Assembly (NCBI GenBank): GCA_016893485.2
Contig: JAFEKX020000001.1
Span: 9,565,501-9,629,500 of the forward strand
Direction: 5' to 3'
Source of the DNA: Streptomyces sp. P3
Lineage (GTDB): Bacteria > Actinomycetota > Actinomycetes > Streptomycetales > Streptomycetaceae
DNA: 64,000 nucleotides
A model generated the notes under the pieces. The model did not search any database and was not told the origin of the DNA. It worked only from the letters and a program-made list of their open reading frames with translations. How positions within the stretch are numbered: the first letter of the stretch is position 1; each line of letters opens with the position of its first letter. The position numbers were made by a program, and so were the translations under genes. Below are positions 20,315 to 28,956 of the stretch, piece by piece.

Positions 20315-20714
20315 GTGGTAGGCGGATTCGAGCGCGCATCCGTACGCCCCGCCGCCCTCATGCTCGCGGACGCCGGCATCGTCACGGCGCCGACTCCTCC
20401 CACCTCACGCTGGAGACCGCCGACATCGCGCCGACCGGAAACGATCTGCGTAGTACCGCCGCCGTCGTCGAACTCAGCCGGCACGCGCTGCGGGTTGTGC
20501 GGCAGAGCTACGCCCTGGCCATCGGCGTGAACTCGCCGGCCTCATCGCAGGTGCCAGCGGCTCCACTCAACCCCGTCCTCGCCGTCCTGCTGTACAACGC
20601 CAGCGGCATCGCCATCGCTGCCAACTCCGCCCGACTGGTGCGCCACACGCCGCACCTGCCGCGTGACGCCGCCGCACGGCTGCGGGCTGCACCGCTCGAG
20701 GAGCGGCGCGTGCG

Positions 20715-20718
<4 letters not shown>
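20315..20718 (+). pseudogene. C-terminal remnant of a heavy-metal P-type ATPase
   Basis: After ALMLADAGI (about 20355) the frame shifts into LTLETADIAPTGNDLRSTAA, ELSRHALRVVRQSYALAIGV and NPVLAVLLYNASGIAIAANS. These correspond to the hinge end of the P domain, the loop and the last two membrane helices of P1-type metal ATPases. The DKTGT phosphorylation site, ATP-binding domain and metal-binding motif are all missing. It is a relic of a longer gene lost upstream, where the GH16 gene now ends. Confidence 0.65.
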
Positions 20719-21056
<338 letters not shown>

Positions 21057-21316
21057 TCGAGTACGGAGGCAGCGTCCGCGCGGCCGCCGTACTCTGCGCA
21101 GCCGTCATCAGGGCGGCGCCCTTGGCACTACTGCCCGCCCAAAGGCCGTACGCCGGGAAGCGCGATGCCTCTCACCCATGGCCAACGGCGGCCCTCGGCC
21201 GGACCGAGGAGTGCCGCGCGCAGATGGCCGACGGGGCGCGCCGGGGCGGCATCGTTCACGACTTAGCCATTAGGTGAAGTGGCGGCCCATGTCTGAGTGA
21301 TGTCCCTCAGCGTTGT

Positions 21317-21351
21317 GCAGGGGCCGCAGGTTGTTTGTCTGCGGCCCCTGC
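21317..21351 (-). terminator. Terminator of the GH74 gene
   Basis: A perfect 13-base stem (21317-21329 with 21339-21351) and a 9-base loop lie 14 bases beyond the minus-strand stop codon at 21365. Confidence 0.85.
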
Positions 21352-21364
21352 TTGGGCGCCTCGG

Positions 21365-23552
21365 TCAGGACGGGTCGCCGTACTGGAGGCCGCGTCCGTT
21401 GGTGCCGACGTAGACGCGGCCGTAGGTGTCGGGGTCGCCGGTGATGACGCCCACGCTGCCTATAGCGCCCCACTGGTGGGCTTTGTCGTTGACGCGGAGC
21501 CAGGTGGCCCCCTTGTCGGTGGAGCGGAAGACTCCGGTGATGTTCTTGACGGTGCCGATCAGGTACAGGGTCTGGTAGTTGGCGCCCGGCTTGGCCCTGC
21601 CGAAGCCGAGGGCGGAGGCGGACTGCACCGAGCTGAGCGTGGTGAAGGTGTGGCCGCCGTCGGTGGAGTGCAGCAGCCCCTTGCCGCCGTCGGCGATCCA
21701 CAGGTCACCGGCGATGCCGGGGACGGCTGCGAGCCGGCCGGAAGGCAGGTTGCGGGCGCGGGCGGTGAAGGTCGTGCCGCCGTTTGTGCTGGCGTAGAGC
21801 GTGCCGCCGGACAGTGAGTAGAAGGTCCTGGCCGAGGAGCGGTCAGCGACGACCACGGCGTCGGCGCCCAGGCCGTTGACCCTCGACCAGCTCGACCCGT
21901 TGTCGGTCGAGCGGTATGGGGCCTGACCGGCCTGGGTCCAGACGATGGCGGAGCCGTCCGCCGCGAGCGTGACATGGCCGTCCTGGGCACCGGCCACCGG
22001 CTCTGCCTTGAAGCCTTTCCAGCTGCGGCCGCCGTCGGTCGAGTAGGCGCCGTCCTGCGTGCCGCCGCGGCCGACGCGAACCATAAGCGCGGGCTTGGAC
22101 TGCGCGAAGTCGATGTCGGTGCTGTTGGTCATCATCGGGTTCTTCAGCCGCCCGGAGGGCACCTTGGTCAGGAGTCGTGGCGGAAGCCGCCCTGGTCGCC
22201 CATGGATGTGATGACGGTGGCGCCGCCGGGCGGGGCGATCGCGTCCATCAGCGCGGTCTCCTCCAGTCCCCGGGCGCCCATGCTCCAGTGGCTGGTGCCG
22301 CCGGTGTCGGAGGCGTTGGCGTCCTTGCTGCGCCAGATGCCGTTGCCGGTGCCGTAGAGCACGTGCCCGGAGTTGAAGGGATCGATGGCCAGGGCGGTCA
22401 TCCAGTGCCCGGTGTGAGTGCCGACGTAAGGAGCGGCGGAGGCGTTGCGTATCGACTTGTCGGCCAGTGCCTTCCAGGTCGTGCCGCCGTCGGTGGTCCG
22501 GTAGATCTCGTCCTCGGGCCACCAGCGGTCGAGGGTGGTGACCATCACCGTGGACGGCTTGCGCGGGTCGACGGCAAGCCCGGAGAATCCGTAACTGCCC
22601 TGGGACGGGAGATGTCCTTCCACACCCCGCCAGCCGGTGTGTACTTCCACACCGAGCCCGCCGTCACGCCGTTGGGCCCCAGGTTGTCGGTGTACGTCAG
22701 GTACAGAGAGCCGTCACGGGAGAGCACCCCGTGCTGCGGCAGTTGGCCGGTCGGCTGCCCGGAGACGGCCTGCCAGGTGCCGCCGCCGTCGGTGGAGCGG
22801 TACAAGGATGTGGCCCTGTCGTTGACGCCGACGTAGACCGTCTTGCTGCCCGCCGGGCCGTACGTCACGAACGAAATGCCCGCACCGCTGCTCGCCCCGT
22901 CCTTGACGGGGAACGAGGAGACCTGACGCCATGTCACGCCGTGGTCGGTGCTGTGCCACAGGCCGTTCTTGCGGGTGCCCAGCAGCAGGGTGCCGTTGTC
23001 GGCGGGGTCGACCACCAGCCGCTCGCCCGCCCCGCGGCCGTCCTCGTTGCCTCCCACCTTGAACGGCAGATCGGTGCGCTTGAAGGTGCGGCCCTGGTCG
23101 GTGGAGCGCAGGATCGCGCCGTTGCCCGCCCAGTCGTTGGTGTAGGTGCCCGCCGAGAGGTAGAGCCGCGCGGGGTCGACGGGGTCGGTGGCCACCGAGT
23201 CAATGCCCAGCAGGTTCCAGTCCTTCTCGCCGATCCAGTCGGTCAGCGGGATCCACTGCTGGGCCGCGGCGTCCCAGCGGTAGGCGCCACCCATGTCGGT
23301 GCGCGCGTACAGCAGGCCCTTCTCCCGCGGGTTGAACACCAGCCCGGTGACATAACCGCCACCCACCACCTGGGCGTTCTTCCACACGTACGGCCTGGCC
23401 GCGACCGTGGTCTTCGCGCTGCTGGCCTGTGAGTCGTCCTGCGTGAACGCGAGGTACGGCACGACGGCGGCGGGCACAGCGAGCAGCACGGCGGTGGCGG
23501 TCAAGCGGCGGCGATGACGCCCGCGGCGCCCGCCCTTCGGGTTGTTGCTCAT
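21365..23552 (-). pseudogene. Secreted GH74 xyloglucanase, two frameshifts
   Basis: The start is ATG 23552 (MSNNPKGGRRGRHRRR). A basic N-region and hydrophobic core form a signal peptide or anchor. The rest is a double seven-bladed propeller with many BNR/Asp-box type repeats (STDQGRTF, STDGGGTW, TTDGGTTW, STDNGSSW, STDKGATW) and the GH74 landmarks GGGYVTGLVFNP, YARTDMGGAYRWD and DWNLLGIDSVATDP. The frame breaks near 22615, repaired by one more C (ISPSQGSYGFSG), and near 22170. The corrected length is about 730 residues with no extra carbohydrate-binding module. The predicted activity is extracellular endo-xyloglucanase. Confidence 0.85.
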
Positions 23553-23592
23553 GGGGGTGAGGTGCTCCTTGCATGCTGTCACTGGAGGAAAG

Positions 23593-23613
23593 CCGGCCAC
23601 CGGAACTGGCCGG
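23593..23613. promoter_or_regulatory. Inverted repeat upstream of the GH74 gene
   Basis: CCGGCCA, 7 bases, then TGGCCGG form a perfect interrupted palindrome 41 bases upstream of the GH74 start. It could be an operator. It does not match the CebR box. Confidence 0.4.
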
Positions 23614-23751
23614 ATCCGCTCCTTTGTCGTCACAGACTCCTCATACGGTTGCCGTGAGCCGGGAACTTTTTCAGGTCACTCCGTGGTGAGGTGGAAGTTG
23701 ACCAGCGTTCACGATGGCGTTGGGTGCCCTCACCAGGAAAGGTCCTTCACG

Positions 23752-24040
23752 ATGTCCACCCGCGCCACCGCGCACGCCACTTGACAGTGCACGGTCCTCA
23801 CCCTCACCGCGGCGGCCGCCGCCCTGGCGGCCCTCGCGCCTCCCGCCACCGCCGCGCCCGCCCACGACCGCGAGGGCAACGGCCGCGTGATCACGGTCGA
23901 CGGCAGCCGGGCCTTTCCCGAGAGCGTCGCGGGCGACCGCCGCTACCTCTACACCGCCGGCGTCGCCGACGGCACCGTCTACCGCGGGCGCCCCGAGGCG
24001 AAGACGCTGGATCAGGGGCCTCTACCTCGCGAGGGTCTCC
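23752..24040 (+). pseudogene. Truncated secreted SMP-30/lactonase-like protein with in-frame TGA
   Basis: From ATG 23752 the frame reads MSTRATAHAT, meets TGA at 23782-23784, then continues in the same frame as a signal-peptide core (TLTAAAAALAALAPPATAAP). The first propeller strands follow (VITVDGSRAFPESVAGDRRY, YTAGVADGTVYRGRPEAKTL). The similarity stops near 24020. This start is typical of secreted six-bladed propeller proteins often annotated as SMP-30 or superoxide dismutase in streptomycetes. Only about 90 residues remain. Confidence 0.6.
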
Positions 24041-24052
24041 GGCGGGAGCGGG

Positions 24053-24270
24053 TCACCATCCCTGCTCCCGCTGGCGCTTGGGGCGTTCCTCGCGCGAGAG
24101 GACGACCTCCAGCTTCTCGGAACTGTCGGCGGTCCAGGTGGCCGCCCAGATGTAGACGGGGCCGATGACAATACGTCCCGCCCCGCACGTCGGTGACGAT
24201 GCCCTCTCCTCCGCGCGTCGGCGTCGTACACCTGGTCGCCGACCCACACCCGGGGCCTCTCCTCGGTCAT
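24053..24270 (-). pseudogene. Small conserved protein, frameshifted
   Basis: ATG 24270 starts MTEERPRVWVGDQVYDADAR. After a shift near 24200 the frame reads VIGPVYIWAATWTADSSEKL and ends EERPKRQREQGW. The corrected protein is about 70 residues, all beta, similar to a streptomycete family of unknown role usually found beside HATPase-type ATP-binding genes. Its start overlaps the stop of just such a fragment (GTATGA), which supports the call. Confidence 0.5.
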
Positions 24271-24362
24271 ACGACCGGCTCGCTCAACAGCTCGGCCCAG
24301 ACCAGCTTGCCCGAGCGGTACAGGTCCGCCCCCAGCGCGCGGCCAGGGCGTCGATCACCACG
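24267..24362 (-). pseudogene. C-terminal fragment of a HATPase-type ATP-binding regulator
   Basis: The segment reads VVVIDALAARWGADLYRSGK then LVWAELLSEPVV. This is the usual end of the streptomycete anti-sigma-like ATP-binding proteins (ALAARWG...GK.VWAEL). The rest of the domain is absent: upstream, the sequence is lldE. Confidence 0.6.
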
Positions 24363-24824
24363 ACGGAAGACCGCGGTCGCCGAGCCACAGACCGCGCAAC
24401 GAGTGGCAGGTCGGTTGGTAGACGACCCAGTGCGGGAATGCGGCGCCGACGTCCATCAGACCCAGGACGTCGCCCAGGAGCTCGGTGAACTCATGGACCC
24501 GGGAACCAGTTCCGCCACATCGGCCCGCAGCCGGGCACGGCCGTGCTACTCGGCCAGCACCGGATGGTTCTCGCGCACCATGCCAGCGAAGGACGCGGAC
24601 GGGGTGACCACCGTGTCGTACTCGCCGAAGACCCGGGCGAAGCGCTCCACCAGCGGGATGGCCTCTGGCCGGTAGCCGGTGTTGAAGTGCATCTGCCCTC
24701 AGCAGGTCTGCTCCTGCGGGAAGTCGACGCGGTGGCCGAGCCGTTCGAGAACCTCGACCACGGCCTTCCCGGTGCCGGGGAACATGGTGTCGTTGAAGCA
24801 CGTGATGAACAGGGCGATCCGCAT
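24363..24824 (-). pseudogene. lldE: Truncated LldE-like lactate oxidation subunit
   Basis: ATG 24824 overlaps the stop of the aldo/keto reductase by one base. The product starts MRIALFITCFNDTMFPGTGK and continues VVEVLERLGHRVDFPQEQTC, then TGA, then GQMHFNTGYRPEAIPLVERF. The TGA sits where the second Cys of the CCG motif is expected. After a frameshift it reads MDVGAAFPHWVVYQPTCHSL and stops being LldE-like at about residue 140 of the usual 240-250, where it runs into the HATPase fragment. Intact LldE is the CCG-domain subunit of the LldEFG L-lactate oxidase complex. That fits the L-lactate expected from non-phosphorylative fucose breakdown. LldF and LldG are not present. Confidence 0.7.
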
Positions 24825-25832
24825 CAGCCCGCCTCCCTGGGGGTCGGTACGTCCTCGGGGAGCAGCCCGCGTTCCCTCAGATCCGTCCACAGCACGTCGG
24901 GGACGGGGTGGTGGAGCATCGCCGCGGCGTCCCGTACTTCCGCGGCGTTTCGGGTGCCGACCAGCACGGTCGCGACGGCCGGGTGCCCGAACGGGAAGCG
25001 CAGCGCGGCGGCCCGCAACGGCACCCCGTGCCGCTCGCACCTCCTTCAACTCCATTGCCAGACGCAGCAGTTCGTCCGGAGCCGCGGCGTAGTCGAAGGT
25101 CGCTCCGGGCTTCGGGTCGGCGAGCAGGCCGGAGTTGAAGACGCCACCGACCACCACGCCGACGGCGCGCTTGGCGGCCAGCGGCAGCAGTTCGGTCAGG
25201 CCGCGCTGGTCGAGGAGGCTGTAGCGGCCGGGCAGCAGGACCACGTCGATGTCGGTCTCGCGGACCAGTCGCGCCGGACCCTCCGCCTGGTTCATGCCGG
25301 CGCCGATCGCGCGCACGGCGCCCTCGGCGCGCAGGCGCGCCAGCTCCGGCCAGGCCTCGTCGACGGCCTGGTCGAGGTGGTCGTCGGGGTCGTGCAGGTA
25401 GGCGATGTCGATCCGGTCCATGCCGAGTCGGTCGAGGCTGTCCTCGGCGGAGCGCCGTACACCCTCGGCGCTGAAGTCCCAGCGCCGCCGGTGGGTGGCC
25501 GGGACGGCGAACCCGTTGGCGAGGTCATCGCCTCCGAGACCGCCGCCGACGAGGGCGGCCGGCTCCAGCAGCCGGCCGACCTTGGTGGAGATGACGTACT
25601 CGCCGCGGGGCAGGCCGAGCAGGGCATCGCCCAGACGCCGGTCGGACAGTCCGAGGCCGTAGTGCGGGGCGGTGTCGAAGTAGCGGACACCGGCCTTCCA
25701 GGCGGCGGCGACCGCCTTCTCGGCCTCGGTGTCGGTGACCGGGGTGAACAGGTTGCCGATCGCCGCCGCGCCGAAGGCGAGTGCGCTGACCCGCAGCGGC
25801 CCGGGCCCGAGGATGTTCCGGTGCATGGTCAC
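24824..25832 (-). pseudogene. Aldo/keto reductase, probable L-fucose (D-threo-aldose) dehydrogenase, one frameshift
   Basis: GTG 25832 overlaps the upstream SDR stop (GTGA); ATG 25826 is the alternative start. The barrel shows LAFGAAAIGNLF, GVRYFDTAPHYGLGLSDRRL (catalytic Asp and Tyr), STKVGRLL with the catalytic Lys, and IDIAYLHDPDDH with the catalytic His. This AKR subgroup contains L-fucose and D-threo-aldose 1-dehydrogenases, which make the aldonolactone. The frame breaks near 25035 and resumes as RAAALRFPFGHPAVATVLVG to the stop at 24824. The cluster context of mutarotase, lactonase, SDR and FAH supports L-fucose or a similar deoxysugar. Confidence 0.78.
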
Positions 25833-26602
25833 GCCTTCTGTACGGGGCGCAGGCGCAGGCCCGCCATACCGCCGTTGACCGCCAGGGCGGCGCCGGTGAC
25901 GGAGGCGGCCGCGGGGCTGGACAGGTAGGCGGCGGCGGCGGCCACCTCGTCGGCGGTGACCATGCGACCGGTGGGTTGGCGGGCGTTCAGGGCGGCACGC
26001 TCGGCGACCGGGTCCTAGGCGGCGTCCAGGAGCCTAGGAACCGACCCACGGGGTGTCGACGGTTCCGGGGTTGACGCAGTTGAACCGGATTCCCTCGCGG
26101 ACGTGGTCGGCGGCCGTCGACAGCGTCAGCGACATCACGGCGCCCTTGCTGGCCGCGTACAGCGCGCTGCGGCAGACCGGTCGTGGTGACGATGGAGCCG
26201 ATGTTGACCACCGACGCGTGTGCGGACCTGCGCAAGTACGGCAGGGCGGCTCGGTGGTGCGGACGATGCCGACGACGTTGACGTCCAGCACCCGCTGCCA
26301 CTGCTCGTCCGCGTTGTCCTCCACCGTGCCGGTCGCACTGATGCCCGCGCGGTTGACCACGAGGTCGATGCCGCCGAAAGCGTCGGCCACCGCGTCCACG
26401 GCGCCGCGCACGGAGGCGTCGTCGCCGACGTCGGCGGTGAAGCCGGTCAGCGGTTCCTTCAGCGATGCGGGGTCGAGATCCAAGACAGCCACCCGCGCGC
26501 CGCGTTCCGCGAGCAGGGACGCGGTGGCCAGGCCGATACCGGCGGCGCCGCCGGTATCGGCCTGGCCACCGCCGTCAGTCCCGCAAGATCGGTGGTTGTC
26601 AT
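25829..26602 (-). pseudogene. Short-chain dehydrogenase, probable 2-keto-3-deoxy-L-fuconate dehydrogenase, damaged
   Basis: ATG 26602 starts MTTTDLAGLTAV. The expected TGG start of the nucleotide-binding loop is replaced by half of a 52-bp palindrome (26521-26572). The second half then gives AAGIGLATASLLAERGARVA. Downstream are the NAG-like loop, here LVVNRAGIS (usually NNAG), ALYAASKGAVMSL with the YxxxK pair, and FNCVNPGTVDTPWV. After a frame change, LLDAA meets TAG, then DPVAERAALNARQPTGRMVT and SVTGAALAVNGGMAGL. So there are two frame changes and one amber codon. The intact enzyme would oxidise C4 of the 2-keto-3-deoxy acid using NAD. Confidence 0.72.
26521..26572. repeat. 52-bp perfect palindrome inside the SDR gene
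   Basis: Bases 26521-26546 are the exact reverse complement of 26547-26572 with no spacer. The half nearer 26521 encodes the normal GIGLATA motif on the minus strand. The other half is its inverted copy and displaces the conserved VVTGG start of the Rossmann loop. Confidence 0.95.
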
Positions 26603-26714
26603 GCCGCCACCTTCTGCTCGTCCGACGGCCTGGTGGCCCGGAAGGAGGCATCCGGGTCCCGCTGGGTGTCGGTTGGCGCCTGGAGCGCGGTGGTTGCGGA
26701 CAACGAAGTGCCTT

Positions 26715-27566
26715 TCACGCGTTGCGGAACGTCTGGCGCTGGGTGCCCAGGCCGTCGATGGACAGCTCGACGGCGTCACCCGCGCGCAGGTAGGGGGTAC
26801 CGGGCAGGCCGAGGGCCACGCCGGCCGGGGTGCCGGTGTTGATGACGTCGCCGGGGTTGAGCACCATGTACTGGCTCAGGTACCAGACCAGGTGGGCGAT
26901 GTCGAAGATCATGTTCTTGGTGTTGCCCTCCTGGCGCAGCTCGCCGTTGACGGCCAGGCGCAGGCCGAGCGCCTGCGGGTCGCCCGCCTCGTCCGCGGTG
27001 ACCAGCCAGGGGCCCAGCGGGTTGAAGGTCTCGCAGGACTTGCCGATGTCCCACTGGGCGGAGAATTCCAGCTGGAACTCCCGCTCTGAGACGTCGTTGC
27101 TGATCGTGTAGCCCGTGATGCAGTCCGCCGCGTCGCTGGGGTCGGCGAGGTAGCGCGCCCGGTGCCCGATCACGACAGCGAGTTCCACCTCCCAGTCGGT
27201 CTTCACCGAGCCGCGCGGGATCAGAACCTCGTCGTACGGGCCGACCACGGTCGCCGGGTCCTTCATGAAGACCACCGGGCGGGTGGGGATAGCCGCCCCG
27301 GTCTCCTCCGCGTGGTCACGGTAGTTGAGACCGACGCACACCACCTTGCCCGGCCGGGCCACGGGCGCGCCGATCCGCAGACCGGCCGGGTCGAGCTCGG
27401 GCAGTCGACCGGCGGCCAGCGCGGTCCTGGCCCGGCCGATGCCGCCGGATGCGAGGAACGCGCCGTCGATGTCGCCGGTCAGCCCCGCGAGGGCGAATAC
27501 GCGTCCATCCTCGCCGCGGACTGCCGGGACTTCCTCGCCCGGCGCCCCGAGTCGGAGCAGCTTCAT
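26715..27566 (-). CDS. Fumarylacetoacetate-hydrolase-family enzyme, probable 2,4-diketo-3-deoxy-L-fuconate hydrolase
   Basis: The 283-residue frame is intact from ATG 27566. The small N-terminal domain (MKLLRLGAPGEEVPAVRGED) is followed by the FAH core: GKVVCVGLNYRDHAEE, PVVFMKDPATVVGPYDEV, the metal ligands in DWEVELAVVIG, ISNDVSEREFQLE, GKSCETFNPLGPWLV and the TGTPAGVALG segment. In the non-phosphorylative L-fucose route, members of this family cleave 2,4-diketo-3-deoxy-L-fuconate to pyruvate and L-lactate. The neighbouring SDR, AKR, lactonase and lldE remnant agree with that role. Cytosolic, usually Mg or Mn dependent. Confidence 0.82.
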   Translation of the reverse strand: MKLLRLGAPGEEVPAVRGEDGRVFALAGLTGDIDGAFLASGGIGRARTALAAGRLPELDPAGLRIGAPVARPGKVVCVGLNYRDHAEETGAAIPTRPVVFMKDPATVVGPYDEVLIPRGSVKTDWEVELAVVIGHRARYLADPSDAADCITGYTISNDVSEREFQLEFSAQWDIGKSCETFNPLGPWLVTADEAGDPQALGLRLAVNGELRQEGNTKNMIFDIAHLVWYLSQYMVLNPGDVINTGTPAGVALGLPGTPYLRAGDAVELSIDGLGTQRQTFRNA

Positions 27567-27681
27567 GTCGAACTCCCATCAATACATCGGATGAATCTGC
27601 GGCATCCCGACCACATGGCTCGGAGCCGGATCGGTGCCGCGGTGTCCACCGTGCGGGCGGCCGCGTAGCGAACGGCGAGCG

Positions 27682-28576
27682 TCATCGTGATTCCCGGCTC
27701 TCCTCGGTACGGGCGAGGCGGTAGAAGGCGGTGGCGGTGCCCGCGAGGATCGCCGAGGTCTCGTGGGCAGAGAACCCGTCGAGCAGTTCGTCCACGGTGG
27801 CGGCCCACCGGTTCCAGCCGCCCGCCAGGTTCGCCATCGGCCAGTCGGAGCCGAACATCAGCCGCTCGGGGCCGAAAGCGTTCAGCAGGACGTCCCACGC
27901 CGGTCGGATGTCGGCGGTGGTCCAGGAAACGTGGTCTGCCTCGGTGATCAGCCCGGAGACCTTGCAGACCACCTGGGGATGGGCCGCCAGGCGGAGCAAC
28001 TCGCTTTCCCAATGCGCCAGTTCACCGCCGCTCAGGTCCGGTTTGCCGGCGTGGTCGAGCACCTGGGGCAGGCCGGGGACGCGCTCGGCCAGGCGGACAG
28101 CCTGGTCGAGCTGGTGGCTGCGGACGAGCACGTCGTAGCCGAGCCCGCGGTCCCGCACTGCTGCCAATCCCCTTTCCACGTCGGCCCGTTGCAGCCAGGC
28201 CGGATCCGGCTCGCCCTGCACCAGGTGGCGGAGCGACCGCAGGTAGCCGCCGCCCGGTCCGGCGAGCAGCCGGTCGAGGTCGTCGCCGACCGCGGGGAGG
28301 TGAGGTCCACCCAGCCGGCCACGGCGCGAATCAGGGGCTCCCGTGCGGCGAGCGCGAGCAGGTCCTCGGTCTCGGGCACCTCCGGCACACACTGCACGAC
28401 CACCGTGCCGTGCAGTCGCCGGCCCGCCACCTCCTGGGTGGCGGTGGAGCGCAGGTCGTGGGGGTGAAGGTGCGGCGAATCGACTCCAGGCCCGGCTCGT
28501 CGAGCCAGGATTGTGGACGCTGCGAGAGGTCCCACAGGTGGTGGTGGGCGTCGACGAGCGGCGGGCTGGAGGTCAT
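27682..28576 (-). pseudogene. Amidohydrolase-family L-fuconolactonase-like enzyme, two frameshifts
   Basis: ATG 28576 starts MTSSPPLVDAHHHLWDLSQR with the metal-binding HxH. The frame breaks near 28470 and near 28300; one extra C gives DLTSPAVGDDLDRLL. The rest reads through LRSLRHLVQGEPDPAWLQRA, VLDHAGKPDLSG (metal His), VVCKVSGLITEADH and RLMFGSDWPMANLAGGWNRW (metal Asp), ending at 27682. The corrected length is about 297 residues. Family relatives hydrolyse L-fucono-1,5-lactone or similar sugar lactones, which fits directly after the dehydrogenase. Confidence 0.78.
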
Positions 28577-28609
28577 CGGGGCTCCGGTGGTGTCTCTGGA
28601 GGGGGCGGA

Positions 28610-28956
28610 TCAGCCGGCGGTGTGCTCGTCGGGCTCGCCCAGGTGCCAGACCTCGGCGAGCTTCGTCCACTGGCGGAGTCGCCCCGGTCGGGCCAGGGCT
28701 CCTGGCAGGGGTCGGTGAGCTTCCACCACTCCTGGGACACCGGGTCGGCCTCCAGGGCGGCCATGTCCGCCTCGAAGTCCTCGCCGTGGTACTCGAAGTA
28801 GGAGAACAGCGTCTCACCGTGCAGGTAGATGCTGAAGTTCCGGATGTTGGCCCGGTGCATGGCGGCCTCGACGCCCGGCCAGACCGCACGGTGGAGTTCG
28901 AGGTACTCCTCGCGGTGTTCGGGCCGGAGCCTGATGGTCTGGGCGACGCGCTTCAC
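28610..28956 (-). pseudogene. L-rhamnose/L-fucose mutarotase (RhaM-like), one frameshift near the end
   Basis: GTG 28956 overlaps the stop of the preceding gene (GTGA) and has AGGAG upstream. The frame gives VKRVAQTIRLRPEHREEYLE, then LHRAVWPGVEAAM with the catalytic-type His, IRNFSIYLHGETLFSYFEY and QEWWKLTDPCQEPW. A shift near 28675 leads to QWTKLAEVWHLGE and the stop at 28610. The corrected length is about 115 residues. The enzyme interconverts sugar anomers so that the pyranose reaches the dehydrogenase in the right form. Confidence 0.8.

Noticed and set aside
24690..24710. The TGA in lldE falls exactly where a conserved cysteine of the CCG motif is expected, as a selenocysteine codon would.
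   Set aside because: The gene is also frameshifted and truncated, no stem-loop typical of a SECIS element is obvious just downstream, and a TGC-to-TGA change is a simple nonsense mutation.
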